NCBI RefSeq assembly: GCF_024362405.1
Contig: NZ_CP101454.1
Location: forward strand, 806,001 to 870,000
DNA: 64,000 nucleotides
Direction: 5' to 3'
Origin: Halorarius litoreus
GTDB taxonomy: Archaea > Halobacteriota > Halobacteria > Halobacteriales > Haloarculaceae
This document shows positions 35,754 through 44,896 of this stretch, in pieces (position 1 is the first letter of the stretch; each line of letters opens with the position of its first letter). A program made the translations under genes and the position numbers. Under the pieces are notes generated by a model that searched no databases, had not been told where the DNA came from, and was given only the letters and a program-made list of their open reading frames with translations.

Positions 35754-36524
35754 ATGAAAGAGCAGATAGACCTCAGTGGTGACGTCGCGCTCGTGACGGG
35801 CGCGGCCGGCGGCATCGGCAGTGCAGTCGCGGAGGAACTGGCGAAGGAAGGAGCGACGACGGTCGTCACGGACGTCTCCGTGGAGGAGGGAACGGCGGTC
35901 GCGGCGGACCTCGACGAGTCGTACGACGCGACGGTGGTGTTCAGACAACTGGACGTGAGCGACTACGACGCCTGCGAGACGGTCATCGGCGAGGTGGTCG
36001 AGGAGTTCGGGAGTATCGACGTGCTCGTCAACGTCGCCGCCGGTGGCCTGCGCGACCACGGCTCGCTGAAGCCGTTCTACGAGACGACGCCCGACGACTG
36101 GCAGATCCAGTTCGACGTGACGTTCCGCGGGCCAGTGAACACGACGCACGCCGCCATCCAGCACATGATGGAGCAGGAGTCGGGCGCGATTGTCAACTTC
36201 ATCTCCGAGGCACACAAGGGCCAGGAACGGGGCGACGACAAGCTCTACGCCTCGTCGAAGGGCGGCGTCGCGGTGTTCACGAAGGCGCTCTCGCGGGAGA
36301 TCGGAGAGTTCGGCATCCGCATCAACGGCATCTCGCCGGCGGCGACACACACCCCCGCGACGACCGAACTCATCGAGAAGCACGGCGACCGGATGCTGAA
36401 GAACTACGCGCTGAACCGGCTCGGCCAGCCCGAGGACTCCGCGTACATGGCCGTGTTCCTCGCCAGCGACGCGGCCGACTGGGTCACCGGGCAGGTCATC
36501 AGCGTCAACGGCGGCTACTCGTAG
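35754..36524 (+). CDS. SDR-family oxidoreductase, 256 aa
   Basis: Classical SDR with the cofactor loop GAAGGIG, the active-site YASSK and the C-terminal VTGQVISVNGGYS. The usual NNAG is NVAAGG. It probably oxidises a 3-hydroxyacyl-CoA or cyclic alcohol in the pathway served by the upstream acyl-CoA dehydrogenase. A GCTATATGC promoter element is 25 bases upstream. Confidence 0.88.
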   Translation: MKEQIDLSGDVALVTGAAGGIGSAVAEELAKEGATTVVTDVSVEEGTAVAADLDESYDATVVFRQLDVSDYDACETVIGEVVEEFGSIDVLVNVAAGGLRDHGSLKPFYETTPDDWQIQFDVTFRGPVNTTHAAIQHMMEQESGAIVNFISEAHKGQERGDDKLYASSKGGVAVFTKALSREIGEFGIRINGISPAATHTPATTELIEKHGDRMLKNYALNRLGQPEDSAYMAVFLASDAADWVTGQVISVNGGYS

Positions 36525-36557
36525 GGTAGTTTGTAGGTCGACGAGTCCGCTCCCGGG

Positions 36558-37016
36558 TCAGTCCGGGAAGTCGACGATTCCGTCGTCGAGCAGGTCACCG
36601 AGTACCGTGCGGGCGTGGCCGGACGGCTTCACGTCGGTGTAGACGTCGTAGATCTCGCCGTCGACCACGACGAACGTCGTCCGGGGTGTTTTCCCGTCCG
36701 CACGCAACTCCACGCCGAACGCCGCCGCCACCTCGCCGTCGGGGTCGGCGAGCAGGTCGACCTCGATGTCGTGGCTCGCCGCGAAGGCCGCGTGCGACTC
36801 CACGTCGTCGACCGAGACGCCGTACACCGCCACGCCCACCTCCCGATACGTCTCGAGTTCCGCCGTGAACTCGACGGCTTCGGTCGTACAGCCCGGCGTC
36901 TCGTCTTCGGGGTAGAAGTAGACGACCGTCGGGTCGTCGAACGCGGGACTGACCTGGGTGCCGTGCTGGTTCGGTGCGGTCACCGTCGGGGCGGGGGCCC
37001 CCGTTTGGAGTGGCAT
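36558..37016 (-). CDS. bcp: Peroxiredoxin (BCP/AhpC-TSA family), 152 aa
   Basis: Thioredoxin-fold peroxidase. The peroxidatic Cys is Cys43 in DETPGCTTEAVEF; it is the only Cys in the protein, so it acts as a 1-Cys type or needs an external thiol. The start at 37016 gives the normal N-terminus (MPLQTGAPAP). It is divergent from the CitE/HpcH-like gene and may protect against peroxide formed by the neighbouring oxidations. Confidence 0.9.
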   Translation of the reverse strand: MPLQTGAPAPTVTAPNQHGTQVSPAFDDPTVVYFYPEDETPGCTTEAVEFTAELETYREVGVAVYGVSVDDVESHAAFAASHDIEVDLLADPDGEVAAAFGVELRADGKTPRTTFVVVDGEIYDVYTDVKPSGHARTVLGDLLDDGIVDFPD

Positions 37017-37117
37017 ACCTCGACGTACACGCCGCGGGAGCAAAACCGTTGGTGGCGCCGTCGGGGGTGTGTGAGCGCCACCCATAGATATAACTTGGCT
37101 GCTGCGCACTCTCGGTT

Positions 37118-38008
37118 ATGTACCCAGCGAGGTCGCTACTGTACGTACCGGCAGGGAACCGAAAGTGGGTGGAGAACACGCCCTTCGAGACGGACGCCGA
37201 CGGCGTCATCTTCGACCTGGAGGACGGGACCGTCCCCCAGGACAAACAGAAGGCCAGGGAGCTCGTCAGGGAAGCGCTCCCGGAACTGGACCAGACGGAC
37301 ACCCACATCACCGCCCGGGTCAACGCGCCGGAGACCGGCTGGTTCGAGGACGACATCGCGGAGATACTCCACCCGAACCTGGACGCGCTCGTCCTCCCGA
37401 AGGTCGACTCCGAGGCGTACGTCGAGTACGTCGACAACGCGGTGACGTACGTCGAACGCCGCCGTGGACTCGAGGAGGGCCACACCAAACTGTTCCTCCT
37501 GCCGGAGTCGGCGTACGGCCTCTACAACCCCTACGAGATCTGTACGGCAAGCGACCGGGTCGCTTCAATCACCGGCGGGACGACCAACGACGGTGACTTC
37601 AACCGGGCGCTCGGCTACGAGTTCACGACGGAAGGGCTCGAGTCGCTGTACGCGCGGTCGAACGTCCTCGCAGGGGCGAAGGCCGCGGGGCTCGAACAGA
37701 TCATCTCGGGCGTCTGGACCGACATCGACGACGTCGAGGGGCTGCGAGAGCATGCGGAGTTCGCGCGCCAGCTCGGCTACGGCGGCTACGAGATCATCCA
37801 CCCCTCGCACGCGTCGGTCGTCAACGACGTGTTCACGCCCGACGCCGAAGAGATGCGCGAGATCCAGGCGATGGTCGACGAGATCGAGGACGCGTTCGAG
37901 GCTGGAAAGAGCATCATCCGGTGGAACGGCGAGATGATCGACCGGGCGCACTTCCGGACGGCCAAGAAGAAGCTCGAACGCGCGAAGATGTACGGCGTCC
38001 TCGACTAG
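37118..38008 (+). CDS. HpcH/HpaI aldolase - citrate lyase beta family protein, 296 aa
   Basis: A TIM-barrel Mg-dependent lyase. The N-terminal RSLLYVPAGN, the metal-site VIFDLEDG, LLPESAYGLYNPYEI and the C-terminal GYGGYEIIHPSHASVVNDVF match CitE/malyl-CoA lyase-like enzymes. These cleave (or form) 3-hydroxyacyl-CoA or 2-keto-4-hydroxy acids. The place usually occupied by ETARG reads PESAYG, which is uncommon. A GATATAACTT promoter element lies at 37086-37095. It ends 11 bases before the convergent dehydrogenase gene. Confidence 0.88.
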   Translation: MYPARSLLYVPAGNRKWVENTPFETDADGVIFDLEDGTVPQDKQKARELVREALPELDQTDTHITARVNAPETGWFEDDIAEILHPNLDALVLPKVDSEAYVEYVDNAVTYVERRRGLEEGHTKLFLLPESAYGLYNPYEICTASDRVASITGGTTNDGDFNRALGYEFTTEGLESLYARSNVLAGAKAAGLEQIISGVWTDIDDVEGLREHAEFARQLGYGGYEIIHPSHASVVNDVFTPDAEEMREIQAMVDEIEDAFEAGKSIIRWNGEMIDRAHFRTAKKKLERAKMYGVLD

Positions 38009-38019
38009 GAAACGGGAGT

Positions 38020-38901
38020 CTACTTCTCTTCGGCCATCTTCTCCTGGACGAAGTCGTAGGTGCGGCTGAGGTCCGTCGGGCCACCCATGTCGGCCGCGAC
38101 GAATCTGAACAGGTGGCGGACGTTCGAGGCGAGCATCCCCGGCGTCGCGTTGTCCTCGAGGAACTGGTCGACGAGCCGGAGGTCCTTGTCGGCGATGCCG
38201 ATGCTTCCCTGGATGTCGTACTGGCCGTCGAGAACGTGAACCGGGATGATGTACCGGGTCGCGGTGCTGCTACCGGCGCTGGCGTTGATGACTTCGAGGA
38301 GTTTCTCGCGATCGAGTCCGGCGGCGTGGCCCGCGACGACGGCCTCACATGCCGCGTAGAGGTTGTTGTACGTCAGGTAGTTGTTGAGGAGTTTGACCAC
38401 GTTCCCGTCGCTCGGGCGGTCACCGACGTGGAAGACCCGGCTGGAGAACGGGTCGAACAGCTCGCGGTGTTCCTCGAACAGCTCGCGGCGACCAGCGACC
38501 ATGGCCGTCAGCTCCCCCGCCCGCTGGTTACCGCTCGCGGGGGCCCCGAGGAGGTCGACGTCGTGCTCCGCGAGCATCCGCTCGAGTTCGTCCGTCGCGT
38601 CGGGGAGCCCCGTCGTGACGTCGATGAGTGTCGCTCCCGGGTCGAGCGTTTCGAGCAACCCATCGGGGCCGGAGACGACAGCCTCTACCTGGTCGGGATT
38701 GACGAGAACGGTGAACACCACGTCGGCCTCTTTGCCGACGGCCGCCGGCGAGTCGGCACCCTGTGCGCCGCTGGCGACGAGCGAGGCGACGGCTTCGTCT
38801 CTGATGTCGTAGACAGTCATCTCGTAGCCAGCAGAGAGGAGGTGTTCGGCGATCGGCTTCCCGAAGTTGCCTAGCCCAATGAATCCTATCCGTGTCATCA
38901 C
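38020..38901 (-). CDS. 3-Hydroxyisobutyrate dehydrogenase family protein, 293 aa
   Basis: Beta-hydroxyacid dehydrogenase: Rossmann loop GFIGLGNFG at the N-terminus, substrate motif DVTTGLPDA, the GAPASGNQRAGELTAMV segment and the catalytic Lys in GNVVKLLNNYL. The likely reaction is NAD(P)-dependent oxidation of a 3-hydroxyacid such as 3-hydroxyisobutyrate, or reduction of tartronate semialdehyde. The start could be 38901 or the next codon. A minus-strand promoter (AAATTTATTTATCGG) lies just upstream at about 38918-38932. Confidence 0.88.
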   Translation of the reverse strand: MMTRIGFIGLGNFGKPIAEHLLSAGYEMTVYDIRDEAVASLVASGAQGADSPAAVGKEADVVFTVLVNPDQVEAVVSGPDGLLETLDPGATLIDVTTGLPDATDELERMLAEHDVDLLGAPASGNQRAGELTAMVAGRRELFEEHRELFDPFSSRVFHVGDRPSDGNVVKLLNNYLTYNNLYAACEAVVAGHAAGLDREKLLEVINASAGSSTATRYIIPVHVLDGQYDIQGSIGIADKDLRLVDQFLEDNATPGMLASNVRHLFRFVAADMGGPTDLSRTYDFVQEKMAEEK

Positions 38902-39036
38902 TTGTCAAGAAGTAGCGTACCGATAAATAAATTTTTGGGTACCATCCCACTCGTAGTCATCTATCGGCGGCGCTTCGCCCACCTGCCGACCGGACGCAAC
39001 TTTATAACAGAGGAGAGTAAACCGGGTAGACGAGTC

Positions 39037-39909
39037 ATGGTAGACAGCGACACGCAGATACTCGACGTGCACTCGCACTTCTCGACGGAGGAAGGGTTCG
39101 TGTTCCAGAACCCCGACGACTCGGACACCTTCGGCGAGGAGTTCGACCTGAAGAGCGAGGCCGAGATGGTCGAGGACCTGCAAGCGGCGAACGTGAAGCC
39201 GATGCTCGATTTCGGCTTCACGGCGACGGTCGAGGTCGACGTCGCCCGAGAGAAACACGACTACTTCGCGGACATGTACGCCGAGAACCCCGACGCGTTC
39301 CTCGGCCTGTGGGTCCAGCTCGACCCGCGCCACGGCGACGAGGCCGTCGCGGAGTTCGAACGGTGTCTCACGGAGCTCGACCTCGGCATCACCGGCTTCA
39401 CCATCAACGGGTCGACGACGAACACGCCCGCGGACGACGAGCTCCACGAGCCGTTCTACGACCTCTGTCTCGAACACGAGGCACCGGTGCTCATCAACAA
39501 CGGCTACTCCGGGCTCGGGGCGGGCCAACCGGGTGGCGGTGGCCACCTCGTCGAGCCGTGCCATCCGAAGTACGTCGACCGCGTCGCGGCGGACCACCCG
39601 GAGCTACAGATTATCGTCGGCCGCCCCGGCTGGCCGTGGCAGGGTGAGACCATCGCCACGCTGCTGCACAAGGGGAACGTCGTCGGCAACGAGCTCCACG
39701 GCTGGCGACCGAAGTACTACCCCGACGAACTCAAGTACGACATCGGTCGCCGGCTGAAGAACAAGATCATGTTCGGCGGCGATTACCCGCTCATCGACTA
39801 CGAGACGCTCCGAAGCGACTGGGAGTCGATGGACCTCAGCGACGAGGTCCTCCAGAAGGTGTACTACGACAACGCCGCGGAGGTACTGGGGCAGTTCGGC
39901 GACCTCTGA
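39037..39909 (+). CDS. Amidohydrolase-2 family protein with HxH motif, 290 aa
   Basis: PF04909 family. It has a full HxH motif near the N-terminus (ILDVHSHFS), GRPGWPWQGE where the amidohydrolase at 1502 has SHTGWPWSQE, and the C-terminal FGGDYPLIDYE Asp. It is related to that protein in length and in the GWPW and WRPKYY/APKYW segments but keeps its metal site. A TTTATAAC promoter element sits at 39001-39008, 30 bases before the start; a longer frame from 38902 crosses this promoter and is rejected. Confidence 0.87.
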   Translation: MVDSDTQILDVHSHFSTEEGFVFQNPDDSDTFGEEFDLKSEAEMVEDLQAANVKPMLDFGFTATVEVDVAREKHDYFADMYAENPDAFLGLWVQLDPRHGDEAVAEFERCLTELDLGITGFTINGSTTNTPADDELHEPFYDLCLEHEAPVLINNGYSGLGAGQPGGGGHLVEPCHPKYVDRVAADHPELQIIVGRPGWPWQGETIATLLHKGNVVGNELHGWRPKYYPDELKYDIGRRLKNKIMFGGDYPLIDYETLRSDWESMDLSDEVLQKVYYDNAAEVLGQFGDL

Positions 39910-40000
39910 GACCCCTAGCTCCGGCCGCTGAGCGACGGCGACAGGAGCTGCGACTGACCCCCGCCACTACCTTTATGATATCCCCACGGCCAGTAGAGCC

Positions 40001-40717
40001 ATGGCGAGAACTGCACTAGTCACTGGCGGCAGCGGGGGCATCGGGAGCGCCTGCGTCAGGGCGCTGGCAGCGGAACACGACGTCGCGTTCCAGTACTACT
40101 CGAACGAGGCGGCAGCGGAGGCGCTCGTGGACGAGCTCTCGGGCGGAGAGACGCGTGTGCTGCCCGTCCAGGCGAACGTCGCCGACCAGGCCGACGTCGA
40201 GTCGATGGTCGAGACGGTGACCGACGAGCTCGGGCCCATCAGCATCCTCGTCAACAGTGCCGGCATCATGAAGGGAGACGGACTCGGCGAGCTGTCGCCC
40301 GAGACCATCGAACAGATGGTCTCCATCAACCTCGTCGGGACGCTCCTGTGTACGCGTGCGGTGCTCCCGGTGATGGCCGACGCGGACGTCGGCCACATCG
40401 TGAACGTGAGCTCGACCGCCGGGAGCCACGGGAGCCACGCCGACCCGGTGTACGCCGCGACCAAGGGCGGACTCAACGCGCTCACCCTCTCGCTCGCGAG
40501 CGTCCACACGAAGGACAACATCTTCACCAACGCCGTCGCACCGGGCGCGACGGAGACCGACATGTTCCCCGGCGAGTGGGTCGAGGCCGCCGAGAAGGGG
40601 TATCCGCTCGGTCGGCTCGTCCAGCCCGAGGAGGTCGCCGACGCCGTCGTGTTCCTGACGGAAACAACCAGCATCTCCGGAGAAGTGGTCGAGATCGACC
40701 AGGGGAAGCTCCTCTGA
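40001..40717 (+). CDS. SDR-family oxidoreductase (3-oxoacyl-reductase-like), 238 aa
   Basis: SDR with cofactor loop GGSGGIGSA, the NSAGIM motif in place of NNAG, and the active-site YAATK. Overall similarity to FabG-type 3-oxoacyl reductases. A CCTTTATGATAT promoter element is 30 bases upstream. It may reduce or oxidise a keto/hydroxy intermediate of the CoA-thioester pathway. Confidence 0.88.
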   Translation: MARTALVTGGSGGIGSACVRALAAEHDVAFQYYSNEAAAEALVDELSGGETRVLPVQANVADQADVESMVETVTDELGPISILVNSAGIMKGDGLGELSPETIEQMVSINLVGTLLCTRAVLPVMADADVGHIVNVSSTAGSHGSHADPVYAATKGGLNALTLSLASVHTKDNIFTNAVAPGATETDMFPGEWVEAAEKGYPLGRLVQPEEVADAVVFLTETTSISGEVVEIDQGKLL

Positions 40718-40787
40718 GAGGAGGCGAAACGAGAGATGCCGACGAACGCGCACGTAGTTATTTAGCATTGCCTGCAGTTGGATAGCC

Positions 40788-42062
40788 ATGCACACTGTCG
40801 ACATCCGCGACGGCGACCTCGTCGTCACCGCGGGATACACCGCCGGACGGCTCCTCGAAGCGGTCGCAGACAGCGGCGCCTCGGTCTCGGTTCTCGTGGC
40901 GGGGCCCACGTTCGACCGGGAGTACGTGGGCCCGAGCCTCCGAACGTTCGCCGCCGAGGCGCCGAACGCGTCGCTCCAGGTGTTGTTGCCGCAGGGGGAG
41001 ACCCTCTCGCTCGTCGACGACGGGATGGCGGCGTACGTCCCGTCGCGGTCGCCGGACCAGACCGAGCTGGTCCGCCGGACGATGGCCCGTGCCGACCGCG
41101 TCGTGGCCGGCTTCGAAACGTCGGTCCCGAAGAACGGGACGCTCACGCCGGGGGCGTGTGGACTGTTCACCACGACGGTACTGGGCAGCGCGGACGTGAC
41201 CGTCGCGGAGGTCAACCCGAACGCTCCTCGCCTCCCGGGGCTGTCGTTCCGGGCCGACCGGTTCGATCACCTGCTCGACGCCGAGTGCGACCTCCCACGG
41301 ACCGAACGACCAGCTGTCGACGCCACCTGGGCACAGGTCGGCGAGAACGTCGCCGGCATCGTCCCGGACGGCGCGACGGTCGAACTCGGCGTCGGTCGCG
41401 TCTCCGAGGCGGTAGGCGCGGCGCTCACCGACCACGACAATCTCGGGGTCCACTCGGGGCTGGTCGCCCCGCCGGTCCGCGACCTCATCGAGTGCGGCGC
41501 CGTCACCCGCGGGACGCTGGTCGCAGAGCGGCGCGATGACTGTCCGCTCGACTACCCGATACTCGCGAACACCGTCCTCGGCGACGATCAGGCGTTCTAC
41601 GACTGGGCCGTCGACTCACGGACCGTCGCGCTGAGTAACATGCGGAAGACGACCGACCCGTCGCTCGTCGCGTCGAACCCGAAGTTCACCGCCATCAACG
41701 GTGCCCTGCAGGTCGACATCCAGGGACAGGTGAACGCGGAGCGGGCAGGGGGACGGCAACTCGGGACGGCCGGTGGCCAGCCGGCGTACTTCCGGGCCGC
41801 CCGCAAGAGTAGCGGTGGGGCTGGCATCGTCGCGCTCCCCAGCAAGCGGGCGAACGGCGGCTCGAACATCGTCCCCTCGCTGCTCGAAGATAGCGTGGTC
41901 ACGACGACACGCCTGGACTACGACTGCGTCGTCACGGAACACGGCGTCGCCCGGCTGTTCGGCGAGGAGATAGCGGGGCGGACGGAGGCGCTCATCGGTG
42001 TCGCCCCGCCCGACGAGCGAGCCTCGCTCTCGCACACGGCCGAGACGTTCGGATTGCTGTAG
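40788..42062 (+). CDS. Acetyl-CoA hydrolase / 4-hydroxybutyrate-type CoA transferase, 424 aa
   Basis: Class I CoA transferase (acetyl-CoA hydrolase/transferase family). Signature segments: SNPKFTAINGALQVDIQGQVNAE (ends SNPKF and GQVNAE), GTAGGQPAYFRAARKS, IVALPSKRANGGSNIVPSL and the C-terminal VVTEHGVARLFGEE. It exchanges CoA between acetyl-CoA and a short carboxylic acid, or hydrolyses the thioester. The promoter element is TTATTTAGC, 28 bases before the start. Last gene of the catabolic block before a palindrome-rich gap. Confidence 0.88.
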   Translation: MHTVDIRDGDLVVTAGYTAGRLLEAVADSGASVSVLVAGPTFDREYVGPSLRTFAAEAPNASLQVLLPQGETLSLVDDGMAAYVPSRSPDQTELVRRTMARADRVVAGFETSVPKNGTLTPGACGLFTTTVLGSADVTVAEVNPNAPRLPGLSFRADRFDHLLDAECDLPRTERPAVDATWAQVGENVAGIVPDGATVELGVGRVSEAVGAALTDHDNLGVHSGLVAPPVRDLIECGAVTRGTLVAERRDDCPLDYPILANTVLGDDQAFYDWAVDSRTVALSNMRKTTDPSLVASNPKFTAINGALQVDIQGQVNAERAGGRQLGTAGGQPAYFRAARKSSGGAGIVALPSKRANGGSNIVPSLLEDSVVTTTRLDYDCVVTEHGVARLFGEEIAGRTEALIGVAPPDERASLSHTAETFGLL

Positions 42063-42317
42063 CGAACGAAGCAGCCGAACGAGAAACACGGCAGCATGCT
42101 GTACCACGGCCTCGAACCACTGGCCGGTGGCGGGCCGTGGCGCCGCAGACCCGGGCGTCCCACTCGCCTCCTCTCCGATACGGAAATAGCGAACGTGGAG
42201 TAGAGACCTCAGACAGCTGCCAGCGCCGACTACGGCACGGTTCGGGAGTACAGCCGTGTGTATTGATAGCATGACTGTCGCGATTCCGACCGAGAAAACC
42301 CGCAGAATATACGAGAT

Positions 42318-42334
42318 ATTCGAAATGGCCGAAT
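42318..42334. promoter_or_regulatory. ATTCG-N7-CGAAT inverted repeat, copy 4
   Basis: ATTCG at 42318-42322 and CGAAT at 42330-42334, spacer AAATGGC. It has the same half-sites and spacing as the iclR-associated sites at 9049 and 61730, but no iclR gene is next to it. Confidence 0.65.
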
Positions 42335-42355
42335 GCATCCATTGTGAACGTTCGT

Positions 42356-42390
42356 GTGGGATAGTTCCCACCCGCTCCGTCAAGACGGAG
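42356..42390. repeat. Two adjacent perfect inverted repeats
   Basis: GTGGGA-TAGT-TCCCAC occupies 42356-42371, and CTCCGTC-AA-GACGGAG occupies 42375-42390. Both arms are perfect. They lie between the ATTCG and ATAACAG palindromes. Confidence 0.6.
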
Positions 42391-42408
42391 TCAACGACTG
42401 GCCACACC

Positions 42409-42430
42409 ATAACAGACGTACGTCCGTTAT
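42409..42430. promoter_or_regulatory. 22-bp palindrome ATAAC...GTTAT
   Basis: The centre ACGTACGT is flanked by ATAACAG and CCGTTAT. It matches the palindrome at 63243-63264 at 17 of 22 positions and may be the site of a related repressor. Confidence 0.55.
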
Positions 42431-43199
42431 ATTACGCCCAGAACGCAACGGGAACAGCGTCGAGCCACGACCGACGCAGCTCTCCTCGTTCCGATATGTC
42501 GATGGCTGCCATCCGCTGGTTTCCGGGGAGTCGTGCCACGTACGAGCTGGAACTACTGGATCGGGCTGACGAGCAGCGTGACCCCGACCTGTCGCTTCAG
42601 GCTAGGACTGGGGAGTGCCAGTAGAATTCGGCCATGTCGAATATTTTGATCGGTACCTCCCACACGGTACGCAACCCAGGACAGTCGCCGAGGGAGTGTG
42701 CCGTACAATCGGTGATCGGCGTCCTCCCTCGGTGACCCTTGGCTCCAGCACCTGGGCACAGAAGCTGGGCACGGCTTCTGGTTCTTACACGAGCGAGCGG
42801 ACGAGTATCCGACGACAGACCCACCGAATCAGAGAGAATAGATTGTATTTTTCCGAGAGTACGCCACAGGAGAGTCACTCATTAATGAGCGAGTTTTCAG
42901 GTTTAAAGCGTTCAAACATCATCATTAGATATTTCGACCAGAGAAGAATATACCGAAATTATTAGAACATTCGGCGCCAGCAAGCACCTCACTGAACGGG
43001 CTATTTGGGAGTTTATCGAGTCCCCATCGAGCGTGGCTGAGAGTCCAAAATTCTAAATTTTTCAATACGGCACTATTACAATCTATTAGATTTCCGCATT
43101 GCCGTCTGCACGCATCCAGGTTCGGTCCTCACTAGCCGTCACGAGAACGACCCACAAGCCACCAAAACACTTCTGCCACGCTGAGCCGAAGGCCGCTGT

Positions 43200-43862
43200 A
43201 TGCGTATCGGCCTCATCTCGGACGTCCACGGGAACCTCCCCGCGCTCGAGACGGTGCTCGACGATATGCCACCCGTCGAGCAGGTGGTGTGTGCCGGCGA
43301 CGTCGTTGGCTACAACCCTTGGCCGCGGGAATGTCTCGAACGCGTCCGAGAGACGTGCTCAGTCGTCGTCCAGGGGAACCACGACCGGAACGTCGAGACG
43401 CCCGCTCGCTACGAGCACAACGAGATGGCCCACGCAGGGCTGCAACTCGCCCGCGAGGAACTCACCGACGAGCAGCGCGACTGGCTGGCAGCGTTGCCAC
43501 CGCGCGACGACGTCGAGACGTACCGACTGGTCCACAGCCACCCTGACCCCGAAAAGCTCGGGCGCTACGTCCGTCCACGGCAGTTCTCGAAGCTGCGACC
43601 GTATCTCGACGAGTACGATGGGCTCGTGCTCGGCCACACACACGTCCAGCACGAGGCGATGGTGGACGGGCGACTGATCGTCAATCCCGGGAGCGTCGGC
43701 CAGCCACGCGACAACGACCCCCGAGCGGCGTACGCCGTCCTCGATACCGACACCAACGAGGTGGAGCTTCGACGTGTCGAGTACGATATCGACCGGGTCA
43801 TCACGCGGGTGGAGGAACTCGGCCTGCCAACACGGACTGGCACCCGATTGCTGAGCGGCTAG
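43200..43862 (+). CDS. Metallophosphoesterase, YfcE/MJ0936-like, 220 aa
   Basis: Binuclear metal phosphoesterase: DVHGN (residues 8-12), AGDVVGYNPWP, GNHD, and the C-terminal GHTHVQ and NPGSVGQPR motifs. Family members hydrolyse phosphodiesters; the substrate here is unknown. Its TAG stop shares the CTAG at 43859-43862 with the stop of the convergent DHH gene. Confidence 0.92.
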   Translation: MRIGLISDVHGNLPALETVLDDMPPVEQVVCAGDVVGYNPWPRECLERVRETCSVVVQGNHDRNVETPARYEHNEMAHAGLQLAREELTDEQRDWLAALPPRDDVETYRLVHSHPDPEKLGRYVRPRQFSKLRPYLDEYDGLVLGHTHVQHEAMVDGRLIVNPGSVGQPRDNDPRAAYAVLDTDTNEVELRRVEYDIDRVITRVEELGLPTRTGTRLLSG

Positions 43863-44821
43863 GCCAGCGGTGAGAGGTCGCCGACTCGTTCTTCGAGTGC
43901 AGCGAGCACCGCCGTGCGTACCGTCGCCGGGTCGTCGCAGTCGAGTTTCGCGACCGCCGCGCCGGCGTGCCCACCCGACTCGCCACCGAACCGTTCGGCG
44001 AGCGGCGCAAATAGGTCCGGAAGCTCGACGCCCCCAGCTCGGGCCCGGCCGACGACCCACGTCCGCTCGTCACGGTCGGAGACGACGAGCGCGACGTCGG
44101 CACCCGCACCACGAAGCGCGTGGGCGGCAGCGGTCTGTTCCCCACTCACCTCGGTGAGCAGCACGAGCGTCCGGTCGGCCCGATAGCCGTCCGCGCGAAC
44201 GACGGCCTTCGTCGCGGCGACCCGCTCGCCGAACGATGGCTCGCGGTCGAGGAGCGCGGGCAGCACGTCGACGCGCTCGCCGGCCGCCTCGAACAGGCGA
44301 CCGGCAATCTGAAACTCGGCGGGCCGGGCGTCGGTCAACGACCCGGTGTCGTCGAGCAGACCCGCTGCGAGCGCGACGGCTGCGTCCGGTGGCGGCCTCC
44401 GGTCGAGCGCATCGAGTACCTGGGCGACGAGCGCTGCTGTCGCGCCCGCATCGGTGTCGACGTACGCTGCGGTCGCCCGCTCGGCGAGGTCGCCCGGTTC
44501 GTGGTGGTCGACGACGACGGGCGCGGGTCCGACGTCGACAGGCGCGACCCGGTCGGCGCTCGGCGCGTCGACCACCACCACTCGACCGGTGGTCGTGGCG
44601 TCGACCGCGTCGGGTCCGAGGGTGTCGACGTCGAGTGCGTCGAGCAGTCGCGCTCCGCGGGCCTGCACGCCGTCCGGGAGGACGATGCTGGTGGCGGCGT
44701 CGAGCGAGCGGGCCAGCCCCACCGCCGAACCGAGCGTATCCAGGTCGGCGTGGCCGTGGGTGACGACGACCACCTCGTCGTGACCGCGGAGCGCCGCCGC
44801 CACGGCTGTCGGTTCGTCCAT
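43859..44821 (-). CDS. DHH-family phosphoesterase, 320 aa
   Basis: RecJ/NrnA-like protein: the N-terminal THGHADLDTLGSA, the defining VVDHHEPGD, and a C-terminal DHHA1-type GGHAG motif (FGGESGGHAGAAVAKL). Haloarchaeal members are candidate nanoRNases or cyclic-dinucleotide phosphodiesterases. The first motif reads HADLDT where DxD would be usual (the first Asp-type position is HAD), still consistent with metal binding. Confidence 0.9.
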   Translation of the reverse strand: MDEPTAVAAALRGHDEVVVVTHGHADLDTLGSAVGLARSLDAATSIVLPDGVQARGARLLDALDVDTLGPDAVDATTTGRVVVVDAPSADRVAPVDVGPAPVVVDHHEPGDLAERATAAYVDTDAGATAALVAQVLDALDRRPPPDAAVALAAGLLDDTGSLTDARPAEFQIAGRLFEAAGERVDVLPALLDREPSFGERVAATKAVVRADGYRADRTLVLLTEVSGEQTAAAHALRGAGADVALVVSDRDERTWVVGRARAGGVELPDLFAPLAERFGGESGGHAGAAVAKLDCDDPATVRTAVLAALEERVGDLSPLA

Positions 44822-44896
44822 GCGCGGACTGGGTGAGCCACCGGCAAAAGTCCGACGCGGCCACGAGTGTCGGTGGCACGTCGCGGCCGCGGAGCG

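Larger units (their letters stand above)
42063..43199. promoter_or_regulatory. 1.14 kb interval without a supported gene; palindrome-dense 42318-42430
   Basis: Small frames occur but none has domain support or haloarchaeal codon bias. The right half (42800-43090) is unusually AT-rich. Between 42318 and 42430 there are four separate inverted repeats, including the ATTCG-N7-CGAAT motif that also precedes both iclR genes. A deleted regulator gene or a small untranslated RNA would both fit; neither can be shown. Confidence 0.5.

Noticed and set aside
42256..42965. Small frames in the 42.1-43.2 kb gap as a possible iclR remnant
   Set aside because: None of the translations contains an HTH or IclR effector segment. 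The case for a lost regulator rests only on the operator-like repeat.
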